A stretch of DNA of 64,000 bases, taken from assembly GCF_009709675.1 (NCBI RefSeq), contig NZ_WMLB01000022.1:1-64000 (forward strand). Reading direction: 5' to 3'. The stretch's first letter is position 1, and every line of letters starts with the position of its first letter. A program made the translations under genes and the position numbers. The notes below the pieces were generated by a model. That model was not told the origin of the DNA. It did no database searches and saw only the letters and a program-made list of their open reading frames with translations. This document shows, piece by piece, positions 15,740-23,107 of the stretch. This DNA comes from Agromyces bracchium (GTDB lineage Bacteria; Actinomycetota; Actinomycetes; Actinomycetales; Microbacteriaceae).

Positions 15740-16911
15740 GCGGCGTCACGCACGTCGAGACCGTCGTCGTCGGCGGCGGCGCGATGGGCGCCGCGGCCGC
15801 ATGGCAGCTCGCGCGGCGCGGGCGCGACGTCGCGCTGCTCGAACGGTACGAGCCGGGTCACCGCAACGGCGCCTCCCACGGCGCCTCGCGGAACTTCAAC
15901 GTCGGGTACGCCGACCCCGCGTACGTGGCGATGCTCGTCGAGGCCCTGCCGCTCTGGCGCGAGCTCGAGGCGGAGTCGGGAACGCCGCTCCTCGAGCTCG
16001 TCGGAGTCGCGAACCACGGACCGGCCGCGCACTTCGATGCCGTCCACGCAGCCCTCGCCGCGGCCGGGATCCCCGCCGAGTTCCTGCCGGTCGAGGAGGC
16101 GTCGCGCCGCTGGCCCGGCATCCGCTTCGACACCCGGGTGCTGTTCAACGAGCGGGCGGGCCGGGCGAACGCGGATGCCACGATCGCGGCGCTGCACGCG
16201 ACGGCGGCCGCCGCCGGCGCCGACGTCCGGCACCGCACGCGGGCGACGCGGATCGAGCCGCTCGGCGCGGACCGCGTGCGCGTGGCATCCGTCACCGAGG
16301 AGGGCGTCGAGGACGTGTTCGAGGCCCGGACGGCGGTCGTGACGCTCGGTGCCTGGACGACGAAGTTCGTCGGCGGCCTCGCGCTGCCGCCGCTCGTCGT
16401 CACCCAGGAGGGGCCCGCGCACTTCGCGGTGCGCGACGAGGCGATGCCGTGGCCGAGCTACAACCACTTCCCGGGCCCGGCGGCCGACGGGTACGGTTAC
16501 TGGCGTTCGCCCGTCTACGGCATGCTGACGCCCGGCGAGGGCGTGAAGGCCGGATGGCACGGGGTCGGCCCCGTCGTCGACCCCGACGCACGCGACTTCC
16601 TGCCCGTGCCCGACCAGCTCGCCGACCTGCAGCGCTACGCGCGCGACTGGCTGCCCGGCGTCGACGCCGACGCGGTGACGCCGATCAGCTGCACGTACAC
16701 GACCACCCCCGACGAGCACTTCGTGCTCGACCGGATCGGGCCGATCGTCGTGGGCGCGGGCTTCTCGGGGCACGGGTTCAAGTTCACGCCCGTCGTCGGG
16801 CGGATCCTCGCCGACCTCGCCGACGGGGCGGGGCCCGCGCCGTCGCGGTTCTCGGCCGATCGCGTGATCGCCGGCGGCGGCGGATCGCCGACGGGTCTCG
16901 CCGGCCGCTGA
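15736..16911 (+). CDS. FAD-dependent oxidoreductase, MSOX/N-methyltryptophan oxidase type
   Basis: 391 aa, the size of monomeric sarcosine/N-methyl-L-tryptophan oxidases (DAO fold). The FAD Rossmann motif is TVVVGGGAMGAAAAWQLARRG at residues ~8-28, followed by GHRNGASHGASRNFNVGY; the second FAD segment near the C-terminus is IVVGAGFSGHGFKFTPVVGR. The cysteine that binds flavin covalently in MSOX-like enzymes could be in PISCTYTTTPDEHF. It would oxidise an N-methylated or secondary amine, making hydrogen peroxide; the exact substrate is unknown. The gene is translationally coupled to the ABM gene. Confidence 0.85.
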   Translation: MSGVTHVETVVVGGGAMGAAAAWQLARRGRDVALLERYEPGHRNGASHGASRNFNVGYADPAYVAMLVEALPLWRELEAESGTPLLELVGVANHGPAAHFDAVHAALAAAGIPAEFLPVEEASRRWPGIRFDTRVLFNERAGRANADATIAALHATAAAAGADVRHRTRATRIEPLGADRVRVASVTEEGVEDVFEARTAVVTLGAWTTKFVGGLALPPLVVTQEGPAHFAVRDEAMPWPSYNHFPGPAADGYGYWRSPVYGMLTPGEGVKAGWHGVGPVVDPDARDFLPVPDQLADLQRYARDWLPGVDADAVTPISCTYTTTPDEHFVLDRIGPIVVGAGFSGHGFKFTPVVGRILADLADGAGPAPSRFSADRVIAGGGGSPTGLAGR

Positions 16912-17033
16912 TCATCGCCGTCAGCCGGGTCGCGTCGGGGGAACGTAGGCCGACGGCCGGAATGCAGGGCTGAAGCGGGGCAGGGCCACGCCGCACGCGC
17001 CGGGCTGCACAGGGCCTGATCAGGCTCGATTGC

Positions 17034-17039
17034 TAGCCT
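17034..17039 (+). promoter_or_regulatory. -10 box TAGCCT of the guanidine riboswitch transcript
   Basis: TAGCCT predicts a start near 17046, about 20 nt before the riboswitch core, giving a ~77-nt leader for the exporter gene. Confidence 0.5.
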
Positions 17040-17065
17040 GAGGGCAGGTCGCCCGACGGCGGCCC

Positions 17066-17107
17066 CCGGACGAGGGAACCCAGTACCCGGAACGCGACAA
17101 GACTGGC
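17066..17107 (+). ncRNA. guanidine-III (ykkC-III) riboswitch
   Basis: The segment has the class signature in order: CCGGACGAGG at 17066-17075, a short stem strand ending CCAG (17080-17083), TACCCGG (17084-17090), then GACAAGA (17096-17102) and the closing strand CTGG (17103-17106). CCGG at the 5' end can pair with the internal CCGG to form the pseudoknot of this class. This matches the known Thermobifida-type consensus from memory. The ribosome binding site AAGGAG (17110-17115) follows at once, so control of translation initiation by guanidinium is inferred. The downstream gene is the expected guanidinium exporter. Confidence 0.88.
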
Positions 17108-17122
17108 CGAAGGAGTGCCGTC

Positions 17123-17449
17123 ATGTCGTGGATCGTCCTCATCGCCTCAGGTGTGCTCGAGGCCGTCTGGGCCACCGCCCTCGGCAAGTCCGAGGGGTTC
17201 ACCAAGCTCTGGCCGTCGGTCGTGTTCGGCGTCGCGCTCGTCGTCTCGATGGGCGGACTCGCGTGGGCCATGCGCGGCATCCCGGTCGGCACCGCGTACG
17301 CGGTGTGGGTCGGCATCGGCGCGGCCCTCACCGTGATCTGGGCCATGATCACGGGCGAGACGGAGGTCTCGTGGGCGCGCCTCGCACTCATCGCGGGCCT
17401 CGTCGGCTGCGTCGTCGGCCTGAAGCTCGTCGGCGGCGCCGACCACTAG
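17123..17449 (+). CDS. gdx: guanidinium exporter of the SMR family (Gdx/SugE)
   Basis: 108 aa with four transmembrane helices. E13 in the first helix (ASGVLEAVWATALGKSEGFT) is the essential proton/substrate glutamate of small multidrug resistance proteins, and GKSEGFT matches the Gdx/SugE subtype rather than EmrE. PVGTAYAVWVGIGAALTV is the conserved third-helix packing motif. As a dual-topology dimer it would swap guanidinium for protons. The guanidine-III riboswitch directly upstream makes this assignment firm. ATG 17123 has AAGGAG at 7 nt. Confidence 0.94.
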   Translation: MSWIVLIASGVLEAVWATALGKSEGFTKLWPSVVFGVALVVSMGGLAWAMRGIPVGTAYAVWVGIGAALTVIWAMITGETEVSWARLALIAGLVGCVVGLKLVGGADH

Positions 17450-17453
17450 TCGG

Positions 17454-17489
17454 GCGCCCGCCCCGGGCCGCGCCCGCCCCGGGCCGCGC
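17454..17489 (+). repeat. 16-bp perfect tandem duplication after the exporter gene
   Basis: GCGCCCGCCCCGGGCC occurs at 17454-17469 and again at 17470-17485, followed by GCGC. The internal CCCGGG palindrome allows hairpins, so it may act as the exporter terminator. Confidence 0.6.
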
Positions 17490-17533
17490 TGCACCCTCGC
17501 GTGCGGCGCGGGCCCGCGACATCCGCCATGTAA

Positions 17534-17587
17534 AGAATGCTTGACACGGTGTCGAGAATGGTTGACACTGGCCATGTCAAACATTCT
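17534..17587 (+). promoter_or_regulatory. three-copy operator/promoter of the XRE cassette
   Basis: AGAATGCTTGACA (17534-17546) and AGAATGGTTGACA (17555-17567) are direct copies 21 bp apart; TGTCAAACATTCT (17575-17587) is the same 13-mer inverted. Copy 1 contains TTGACA (17541-17546), which with GACACT 17 bp downstream (17564-17569) forms a possible promoter, so bound protein would cover both boxes. The XRE regulator encoded downstream is the likely ligand (autoregulation inferred). Confidence 0.65.
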
Positions 17588-17612
17588 TCACATCAGGAGG
17601 AAGAGGCAGCGG

Positions 17613-18044
17613 ATGTCGTACGAGGAGAAGGGCACGTGGTCGTTCCTCGTGGTCACGATCGTGGTCTACGGGGTCTACCTGTGGCTCGTGCTCGCGCAGC
17701 TCGCCGCAGGCACGCCGGTCGACGAGGTCGACTACGTGGCGCCCATGCTCTGGACCATCGGCGGCGCGATCGTCGCCGGCATCGTCGGGCGGATCCTGCT
17801 CGAGATCATCACGCCGAGCGAGAGCCGCCGCGCCGACGTGCGCGACAAGCAGATCGACCGGGCCGGCGAGCAGGTGGGCAACTCGCTCGTCGTGATCGCG
17901 GGCCTCGGCGCGCTGATCCTCGCGATGCTCCAGGTGCACTGGTTCTGGATCGCGAACACCATCTACCTCGGGTTCGTGCTCGCCGGCATCCTGTCGAGCC
18001 TCGCCAAGCTCGGCATGTACCGACGGGGGCTGCCCGAATGGTGA
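17613..18044 (+). CDS. four-helix membrane protein of the XRE cassette, hypothetical
   Basis: 143 aa. Four hydrophobic helices (about residues 8-30, 43-67, 88-108, 110-133) start WSFLVVTIVVYGVYLWLVLA and end AGILSSLAKLGMYRRG. The loop between helices 2 and 3 is highly charged (SESRRADVRDKQIDRAGEQ). Similar membrane proteins of unknown function (DUF2178-like) are paired with small XRE regulators in many Gram-positives. ATG 17613 has AAGAGG 6 nt upstream; an in-frame ATG at 17574 inside the operator would add 13 basic residues. It overlaps the XRE gene by 7 bp. Confidence 0.72.
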   Translation: MSYEEKGTWSFLVVTIVVYGVYLWLVLAQLAAGTPVDEVDYVAPMLWTIGGAIVAGIVGRILLEIITPSESRRADVRDKQIDRAGEQVGNSLVVIAGLGALILAMLQVHWFWIANTIYLGFVLAGILSSLAKLGMYRRGLPEW

Positions 18045-18268
18045 AGCCGACCCTGGTCACGAACGACATCCGTTCGCTGCGCTTCCGCCACGGCGAGATG
18101 ACGCAGGCCGAGCTCGCGGAGCGGCTCGGCGTGACCCGCCAGACCGTCATCGCCATCGAGCAGGGCCGCTACTCGCCCTCGCTCGAGATGGCCTTCCAGA
18201 TCGCTCGGGTGTTCGGGGTGCCGCTCGACGACGTCTTCCAGTACCCCCATGAGGAGGTGTCGGCATGA
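18038..18268 (+). CDS. small XRE-family transcriptional regulator
   Basis: 76 aa, essentially one helix-turn-helix domain: MTQAELAERLGVTRQTVIAIEQ (residues ~21-42), then RYSPSLEMAFQIARVFGVPLDDVFQY. It belongs to the YozG/YgzD-like group that lacks a sensing domain and is usually encoded with a partner membrane protein. The start overlaps the membrane gene and the stop overlaps the next ATG, so three genes are translationally chained. The three 13-mer repeats upstream are its probable operator. Whether the membrane partner controls it is unknown. Confidence 0.88.
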   Translation: MVKPTLVTNDIRSLRFRHGEMTQAELAERLGVTRQTVIAIEQGRYSPSLEMAFQIARVFGVPLDDVFQYPHEEVSA

Positions 18269-19266
18269 TGAGGATCGCCGCCTATCACCGCTACGGCGCA
18301 CCCGAGGTCGTCGGGGTGGAGGAATGCGAGCGGCCTGAGCCCGGTCCCGGCGAGGTCCGCGTGCGGGTGCACGCGGCGTCGGTGGGGGCAGCGGATGCCG
18401 CGGGCCGATCGGGTTCGCCCTGGTTCGCGCGGCTCGCCTTCGGGCTGCGCCGCCCGCGCAACGCCGTGCTCGGGTCCGACTTCGCGGGCGTCGTCGACGC
18501 CGTCGGCGCGGGGGTCACGCGATTCGCCGTGGGCGACCGCGTGTTCGGCGCCACGGGTGCCGACGGCGGCGCGCACGCCGAGGCCGTGGTCGTCCGCGAG
18601 GACGGCGCCGTCGTGCCCCTGCCCGACGGTGTGTCGGTCGAGGCGGCCGTGGCGATCTGCGACGGGGCCATGACGGCGCTGCCGTTCCTCCGCGACGGCG
18701 GCCGCGTCGGCGCGGGCAGCCGGGTGCTGGTCAACGGCGCATCGGGCGCGGTCGGCGCGGCAGCGGTGCAGCTCGCCGTGCGGCTCGGCGCCGAGGTCAC
18801 CGCGGTGTGCGGGCCCGCGCACGTCGAACTCGTCGCAGGGCTAGGCGCCACGAGGGTGATCGACTACACGCACGAGGACCCGATCCGTCACGGTGCTCCC
18901 GGCGCGCCCTTCGACGTCGTCTTCGACGCCGTCGGGAAGTCGACCTTCCGGCGGGCCCGCGCCGTGCTCGCCCCGGGCGGCCGGTACCTGACGACCGTCC
19001 CGTCGTGGGCGATCATGGCCCAGCAGCTGACGTCCCGGATCGGTCGCCGCCGAGCGGTGATCATGTTCACCGGGCTGCGCTCTGTCGAGGCGAAGCGACC
19101 CGACCTCGAGGAACTCGCGGCGCTCGCCGCGTCCGGCGCGTTCGCGCCCGTCATCGAACGCGTCGTCCCGCTCGACGCGATCGCCGAGGCGCACCGCCTC
19201 GTCGACACCGGACACAAGGCCGGCACGGTCGTCGTCACGCCCGTGCCCGAATACCAGGAGGCATGA
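18265..19266 (+). CDS. MDR-family NAD(P)-dependent alcohol dehydrogenase/quinone reductase-like 1
   Basis: 333 aa. It has a GroES-like N-terminal domain (PGPGEVRVRVHAASVGAADAAG; LGSDFAGVVDAVGAGVTRF) and a Rossmann domain with the NADPH motif VLVNGASGAVGAAAVQLAVRLGA (residues ~153-175). No catalytic or structural zinc cysteines are present, so it falls in the zinc-free quinone-oxidoreductase/enoyl-reductase side of the MDR superfamily. The substrate is unknown. It starts on the XRE stop codon and ends overlapping the next, related dehydrogenase; the two are likely an old tandem duplication. Confidence 0.85.
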   Translation: MMRIAAYHRYGAPEVVGVEECERPEPGPGEVRVRVHAASVGAADAAGRSGSPWFARLAFGLRRPRNAVLGSDFAGVVDAVGAGVTRFAVGDRVFGATGADGGAHAEAVVVREDGAVVPLPDGVSVEAAVAICDGAMTALPFLRDGGRVGAGSRVLVNGASGAVGAAAVQLAVRLGAEVTAVCGPAHVELVAGLGATRVIDYTHEDPIRHGAPGAPFDVVFDAVGKSTFRRARAVLAPGGRYLTTVPSWAIMAQQLTSRIGRRRAVIMFTGLRSVEAKRPDLEELAALAASGAFAPVIERVVPLDAIAEAHRLVDTGHKAGTVVVTPVPEYQEA

Positions 19267-20294
19267 TGCGCGCACTCGTCCAGAACGGCTACGGCGGCCC
19301 CGAGATGCTGGCCGTCACCGACGTCCCCGAGCCGGGCCCGCCCGGCCCCGGTCGTGTCGCGATCGCGGTGCACGCCGCGGGCGTGCACGCCGGAGACGTG
19401 TGGATCATGCGCGGCGAGCCGCTGGTACTGCGCGCCGCGTTCGGCTGGAAGCGCCCGAAGAAGCCGGTCGGGCGCGACGTCGCCGGCGTCGTCAGCGCGG
19501 TCGGCGACGGCGTCACGAACGTCGCGGTCGGCGACCGCGTCTTCGCGGAGTCCGACCAGGCCGGTTTCGCCGAGACCGCGGTCATCGACGCGCGCTTCGT
19601 GCGACGTGCGCCCGCGAACCTCGACGACGTGCACGCGGCCGTCATCCCGGTCTCCGGGACGACCGCGCTCCAGGCGCTCCGGCTCGCCGGCGTCTCGCCC
19701 GGCGACCGGGTGCTCGTCATCGGCGCGTCGGGCGGAGTCGGCACGTACGTCGTGCAGCTCGCGGCGGCGATGGGAGCGACCGTCACGGGCGTCGCGAGCG
19801 GAGCCAAGGCCGACCACGTGCGAGCGGCCGGCGCGACGCGCGTGATCGACCACCGCACCGAGGACGTCACGGCGGACGGTGCGACGTACGACGTCGTGAT
19901 CGACCTCGTCGCCGCGCAGTCGCTCGGCGCGCTCACGCGCATCCTGGCGCCGCGCGGCACGCTCGTGTTGTCGGCCGGCACCGGTTCGCGCACGTTCGGA
20001 CCGCTGCCGCGCATGGCCGCCGCGATGCTCCGTTCCCCCTTCACGCGGCGCCGCCTCGTGTCGCTCGCAGCCCGGCGCAACGGCGACGACCTCGACGCGC
20101 TCCGCGCGTATGCCGAGGCGGGGGAGCTGCGGCCCGTGGTCGACGAGGTGTTCCCGCTCGACCGGGCGCCCGAGGCGCTCGCACAGCTCGCGTCGGGCCG
20201 CGTGCGGGGCAAGGTCGCGATCCGCCTGCGCGGCGGCGACGACGAGACGGATGTCGCGGAGGCGACCGCTCAGCCGAGCAGCACCGCCCCGTAG
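19263..20294 (+). CDS. MDR-family NAD(P)-dependent alcohol dehydrogenase/quinone reductase-like 2
   Basis: 343 aa, with the same two-domain layout as its upstream neighbour: GRVAIAVHAAGVHAGDVWIMRG, GRDVAGVVSAVGDGVTNVAVGD, and the NADPH motif VLVIGASGGVGTYVVQLAAAMGA. No zinc ligands are seen. ATG 19263 or 19266 is possible (two adjacent ATGs behind AGGAGG; the second has the better spacing). The last 25 bp overlap the 3' end of the opposing yeiH gene, which codes for the unconserved tail EATAQPSSTAP. It is part of the XRE-controlled transcript by position. Confidence 0.85.
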   Translation: MMRALVQNGYGGPEMLAVTDVPEPGPPGPGRVAIAVHAAGVHAGDVWIMRGEPLVLRAAFGWKRPKKPVGRDVAGVVSAVGDGVTNVAVGDRVFAESDQAGFAETAVIDARFVRRAPANLDDVHAAVIPVSGTTALQALRLAGVSPGDRVLVIGASGGVGTYVVQLAAAMGATVTGVASGAKADHVRAAGATRVIDHRTEDVTADGATYDVVIDLVAAQSLGALTRILAPRGTLVLSAGTGSRTFGPLPRMAAAMLRSPFTRRRLVSLAARRNGDDLDALRAYAEAGELRPVVDEVFPLDRAPEALAQLASGRVRGKVAIRLRGGDDETDVAEATAQPSSTAP

Positions 20295-21346
20295 GCGAGC
20301 GCCGCGACGAGCGCCCACGACGCCAGCCCGGTGACGAGCGCCCGCCAGCCGGTGTGCAGCAGCGCCGCGACGCGGATCGACGCACCGAGCGCGAACAGCG
20401 CCATCGCGAGCAGCGTGGTCTGCACCAGATCGGCCGCCTCGAGGACCGCCTCGGGCACGGGCAGGAACGTGCGCACCAGCACCGCGACGAGGAAGCCCAC
20501 GATGAAGAGGGGCACGATCGCCGGGCGTGGGCCGGCGGCATCCGTCGCCCGTCGTCGCTCGACGCCCGCGGCGATCGCGACCATCGGGGCGAGCAGCAGC
20601 ACGCGCGTGAGCTTCACGACGACCGCCACGGCGAGCGCCGACGCGCCCGCGATCTGCGCGGTCGCGACGACCTGGCCGACGTCGTGCACGCCCGCGCCGA
20701 CCCAGTGACCGAACTGCGTCGCCGAGAGGCCGAGCGGATGCCACAGCGCAGGCAGCACCGCGATCGCGAGCGTGCCGCACAGCGTCACGAGCGCGACCGG
20801 GCGGGCCTGCTCGTCGTCGCGCGCCCGCACGCTGGCCGCCATCGCGCCGATCGCGGAGGCGCCGCAGATCGCGAACCCGCTCGCGACGAGGAGCGGCTCG
20901 TGGCCGGGCAGCCGCATCGCCCGGCCGAGCGCCACCGTGCCGAAGAACGTGAGGACGACCACCGCGACCGTGGTGCCGATCGTGATCCAGCCGAGCCCGG
21001 CGATGTCGGCGAGGCTCAGCTTCAGGCCGAGGAGCACGATGCCGGCGCGGAGGAGCGTCCGCGCGGAGAAGCCGAGGCCCGGCTTCAGCACGCCGTCGAG
21101 GGCGGGGCGAAACGGCGGGAGCTGCCCGGCGACGATGCCCGCCGCGACGGCGACCGTGAGGAGCGGCACGGCCGGGACCGCGAGGTGGACCAGCCACGCG
21201 AGCGCGGCGGCCGCCGCTGCGACGGCGAGGCCCGGCATCCGCTCACCCCACCGGCGCGACGCGCCGCCCGGCCGCCGGCCGCCGTCCGCGCCCTCCCCGC
21301 CGCCGGGCTCAGCGCGTGCGCCGCCCGGCTCCTCGGGGCCGCTCAT
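20270..21346 (-). CDS. YeiH/YchM-like putative sulfate exporter family protein
   Basis: 358 aa with about ten transmembrane helices (UPF0324, conserved hypothetical 698 family). Family marks are LLRAGIVLLGLKLSLADI, GFAICGASAIGAMAA and GVHDVGQVVATAQIAG. The first ~35 residues are a Gly/Glu/Arg-rich cytoplasmic leader. Transport of sulfonates or sulfate is suggested for the family but unproven. The ATG overlaps the stop of the upstream mannosyltransferase gene (ATGA), so the two are one operon. Its 3' end overlaps the opposing dehydrogenase. Confidence 0.85.
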   Translation of the reverse strand: MSGPEEPGGARAEPGGGEGADGGRRPGGASRRWGERMPGLAVAAAAAALAWLVHLAVPAVPLLTVAVAAGIVAGQLPPFRPALDGVLKPGLGFSARTLLRAGIVLLGLKLSLADIAGLGWITIGTTVAVVVLTFFGTVALGRAMRLPGHEPLLVASGFAICGASAIGAMAASVRARDDEQARPVALVTLCGTLAIAVLPALWHPLGLSATQFGHWVGAGVHDVGQVVATAQIAGASALAVAVVVKLTRVLLLAPMVAIAAGVERRRATDAAGPRPAIVPLFIVGFLVAVLVRTFLPVPEAVLEAADLVQTTLLAMALFALGASIRVAALLHTGWRALVTGLASWALVAALAYGAVLLG

Positions 21347-23055
21347 CCCCAGCCCGGCAGCCAGAAGTGCAGCTGCCGGAAGTCTGGCGTGACAGGCACG
21401 GCCGTCCAGAGGGGGAGGAAGAAGATCGAGACCGCGACCGCGACGCCGAGGAACACGCCGACCGTCGCGATGCCCTGCTGCCGTCGCCATCGCGGATCGT
21501 CCGGCCGTCCGAGCACGAGGCCGATCACCGCGGCGAGCGCGAGCAGCACGTAGGGCTCGTAGGCGATGGTGTAGAACTGGAACACCGTGCGGCCGAGGTA
21601 CATGAGCCACGGCAGGTACCCGGCGGCGACCCCGACGAGGATCAGGCCCGACGTCCACTCGCGGTACCGGGCGAACCGGTAGACGAGGTACCCGGTCGCG
21701 AGCGTCGCCGCCCACCAGATGATCGGGTTCGGGATGCCCATGATCGACGACCAGCACTCGGCCTGGCCGCAGCCGCCCGACCCGTCGGTCGTCGAGGCGA
21801 AGTACATGTTCGTCGGACGCCACGCGATCGGCCACGTCAGCGGGTTCGCCTGCCACGGGTGCGGCGAGGCCACGCCGACGTGGTACCCGTAGGCGGCCTG
21901 ATGGTAGTGCCAGAGGCTCTGCAGCGAGTGGGGCACCCACGACCAGAAGCCGGTCGCCGCGTTGCCCGGCTCGTCGGCCCACGCGCGGTAGTAGCCGCCG
22001 TCGGTCACGAGCCATCCGGTCCACGACGCCAGGTAGACCACGAACGCGACCGGCACGAGCAGGACGAAGGTCGCGGGCGCCTGCTTGAACAGCGCGCCCT
22101 CGACCCAGAAGCCGAGGCCGGCCCGGCGCCGGGCCATGGCGTCGACGAGCACGAGGTAGATGCCGAAGGCGGCGATGAAGTAGAGCCCCGACCACTTCAC
22201 GGCGGTCGCGGCGCCGAACGCGACGCCCGCGGCGACGACCCACGGCCTGGCCCAGATCACCGGCCCCCAGTGCGGGTCGCCACCGCCCGCGCGCAGTGCG
22301 TCGAGGCGTTCGCGCAGTCGCGACTCGGCCCCCGCCCGGTCGAGCAGCACGAACCAGAAGCCGATCAGGCAGAAGAGCATGACCCAGTTGTCGAGCAGCG
22401 CGACCCGGCTCATGACGATCGCGTTGCCGTCGATCGCGAGCAGGAATCCCGCGATCACGGCGACGAGCGTCGAGCGGAACAGGCGCGTGCCGATCATGGT
22501 CATGAGGAAGACCGCGACCGTTCCGGCGAGCGCCGTCGTCGCGCGCCACCAGAACGCGTTGTCGGCGCCGAAGAACGCCATGCCGAGCCCGATCATCCAC
22601 TTGCCGAGCGGCGGGTGCACAACGTACGCGGGGTCGTCTGAGAACACGTCGGTGTCGCCGCGCTCGAAGTCCTCGTTCGCGCCCTCGGGCCACGCCGACT
22701 CGTAGCCGTTCGCGAGCAGCGTCCAGGCGTCCTTCACGTAGTACGTCTCGTCGAAGAAGATGTCGTGCGGGTGCCCGAGGTTCCAGAACCGCAGCACCGC
22801 GGCCAGGAGGGTCACGGCGATCGGCCCGCCCCAGGTCCAGAGCGCACGGCGGCGCGGGGTGCGCAGCAGGTTCGACCACCACGCGTCGAGGCGCGTGCCG
22901 ACCGGCGCGGGTGCGGCGGGGCTCGTGGGTGCGGGCGCCGGCGAGGCGACGGATGCCTCCGGCTCGCCGCCTGGCGTGCGGCGGTCGCCGTCGCTCCCGG
23001 TGGGGGCCGCCTCGTGCTCGTCGCGCGCGCCGGCGTCGACCCCGTGCAGACCCAT
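21343..23055 (-). CDS. pmt: dolichyl-phosphate-mannose--protein mannosyltransferase (PMT, GT39)
   Basis: 570 aa integral membrane glycosyltransferase. A disordered cytoplasmic leader (residues 1-70, rich in Pro/Ala) precedes about 11 helices. The catalytic DE pair is D102-E103 in DIFFDETYYVKD, in the first large extracytoplasmic loop; YVVHPPLGKWMIGLG and the RVALLDNW motif are also conserved. It would move mannose from polyprenyl-phosphate-mannose to Ser/Thr of secreted proteins. The divergent pmt-rsmI pair is the conserved actinobacterial arrangement (Rv1002c/Rv1003 in M. tuberculosis). The gene is leaderless: TAGGGT lies 7 nt before the ATG. Confidence 0.93.
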   Translation of the reverse strand: MGLHGVDAGARDEHEAAPTGSDGDRRTPGGEPEASVASPAPAPTSPAAPAPVGTRLDAWWSNLLRTPRRRALWTWGGPIAVTLLAAVLRFWNLGHPHDIFFDETYYVKDAWTLLANGYESAWPEGANEDFERGDTDVFSDDPAYVVHPPLGKWMIGLGMAFFGADNAFWWRATTALAGTVAVFLMTMIGTRLFRSTLVAVIAGFLLAIDGNAIVMSRVALLDNWVMLFCLIGFWFVLLDRAGAESRLRERLDALRAGGGDPHWGPVIWARPWVVAAGVAFGAATAVKWSGLYFIAAFGIYLVLVDAMARRRAGLGFWVEGALFKQAPATFVLLVPVAFVVYLASWTGWLVTDGGYYRAWADEPGNAATGFWSWVPHSLQSLWHYHQAAYGYHVGVASPHPWQANPLTWPIAWRPTNMYFASTTDGSGGCGQAECWSSIMGIPNPIIWWAATLATGYLVYRFARYREWTSGLILVGVAAGYLPWLMYLGRTVFQFYTIAYEPYVLLALAAVIGLVLGRPDDPRWRRQQGIATVGVFLGVAVAVSIFFLPLWTAVPVTPDFRQLHFWLPGWG

Positions 23056-23062
23056 GCGCTCC

Positions 23063-23101
23063 ACCCTAATCGCGCGCCCCGGCGGACCCGTGCGCCAGAC
23101 T
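23063..23101. promoter_or_regulatory. compact divergent leaderless promoters of pmt and rsmI
   Basis: Only 52 bp separate the two start codons. TAGGGT for pmt (minus strand, 23063-23068) and CAGACT for rsmI (plus strand, 23096-23101) sit 7 and 6 nt from their starts, so the two promoters share upstream DNA and may compete. Confidence 0.6.
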
Positions 23102-23107
23102 GGAGCG

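Noticed and set aside
18265..20294. Frameshifted single gene split into two dehydrogenases
   Set aside because: Both proteins are full length, each with its own GroES-like and Rossmann domain, and differ throughout. This is a tandem pair, not a broken gene.
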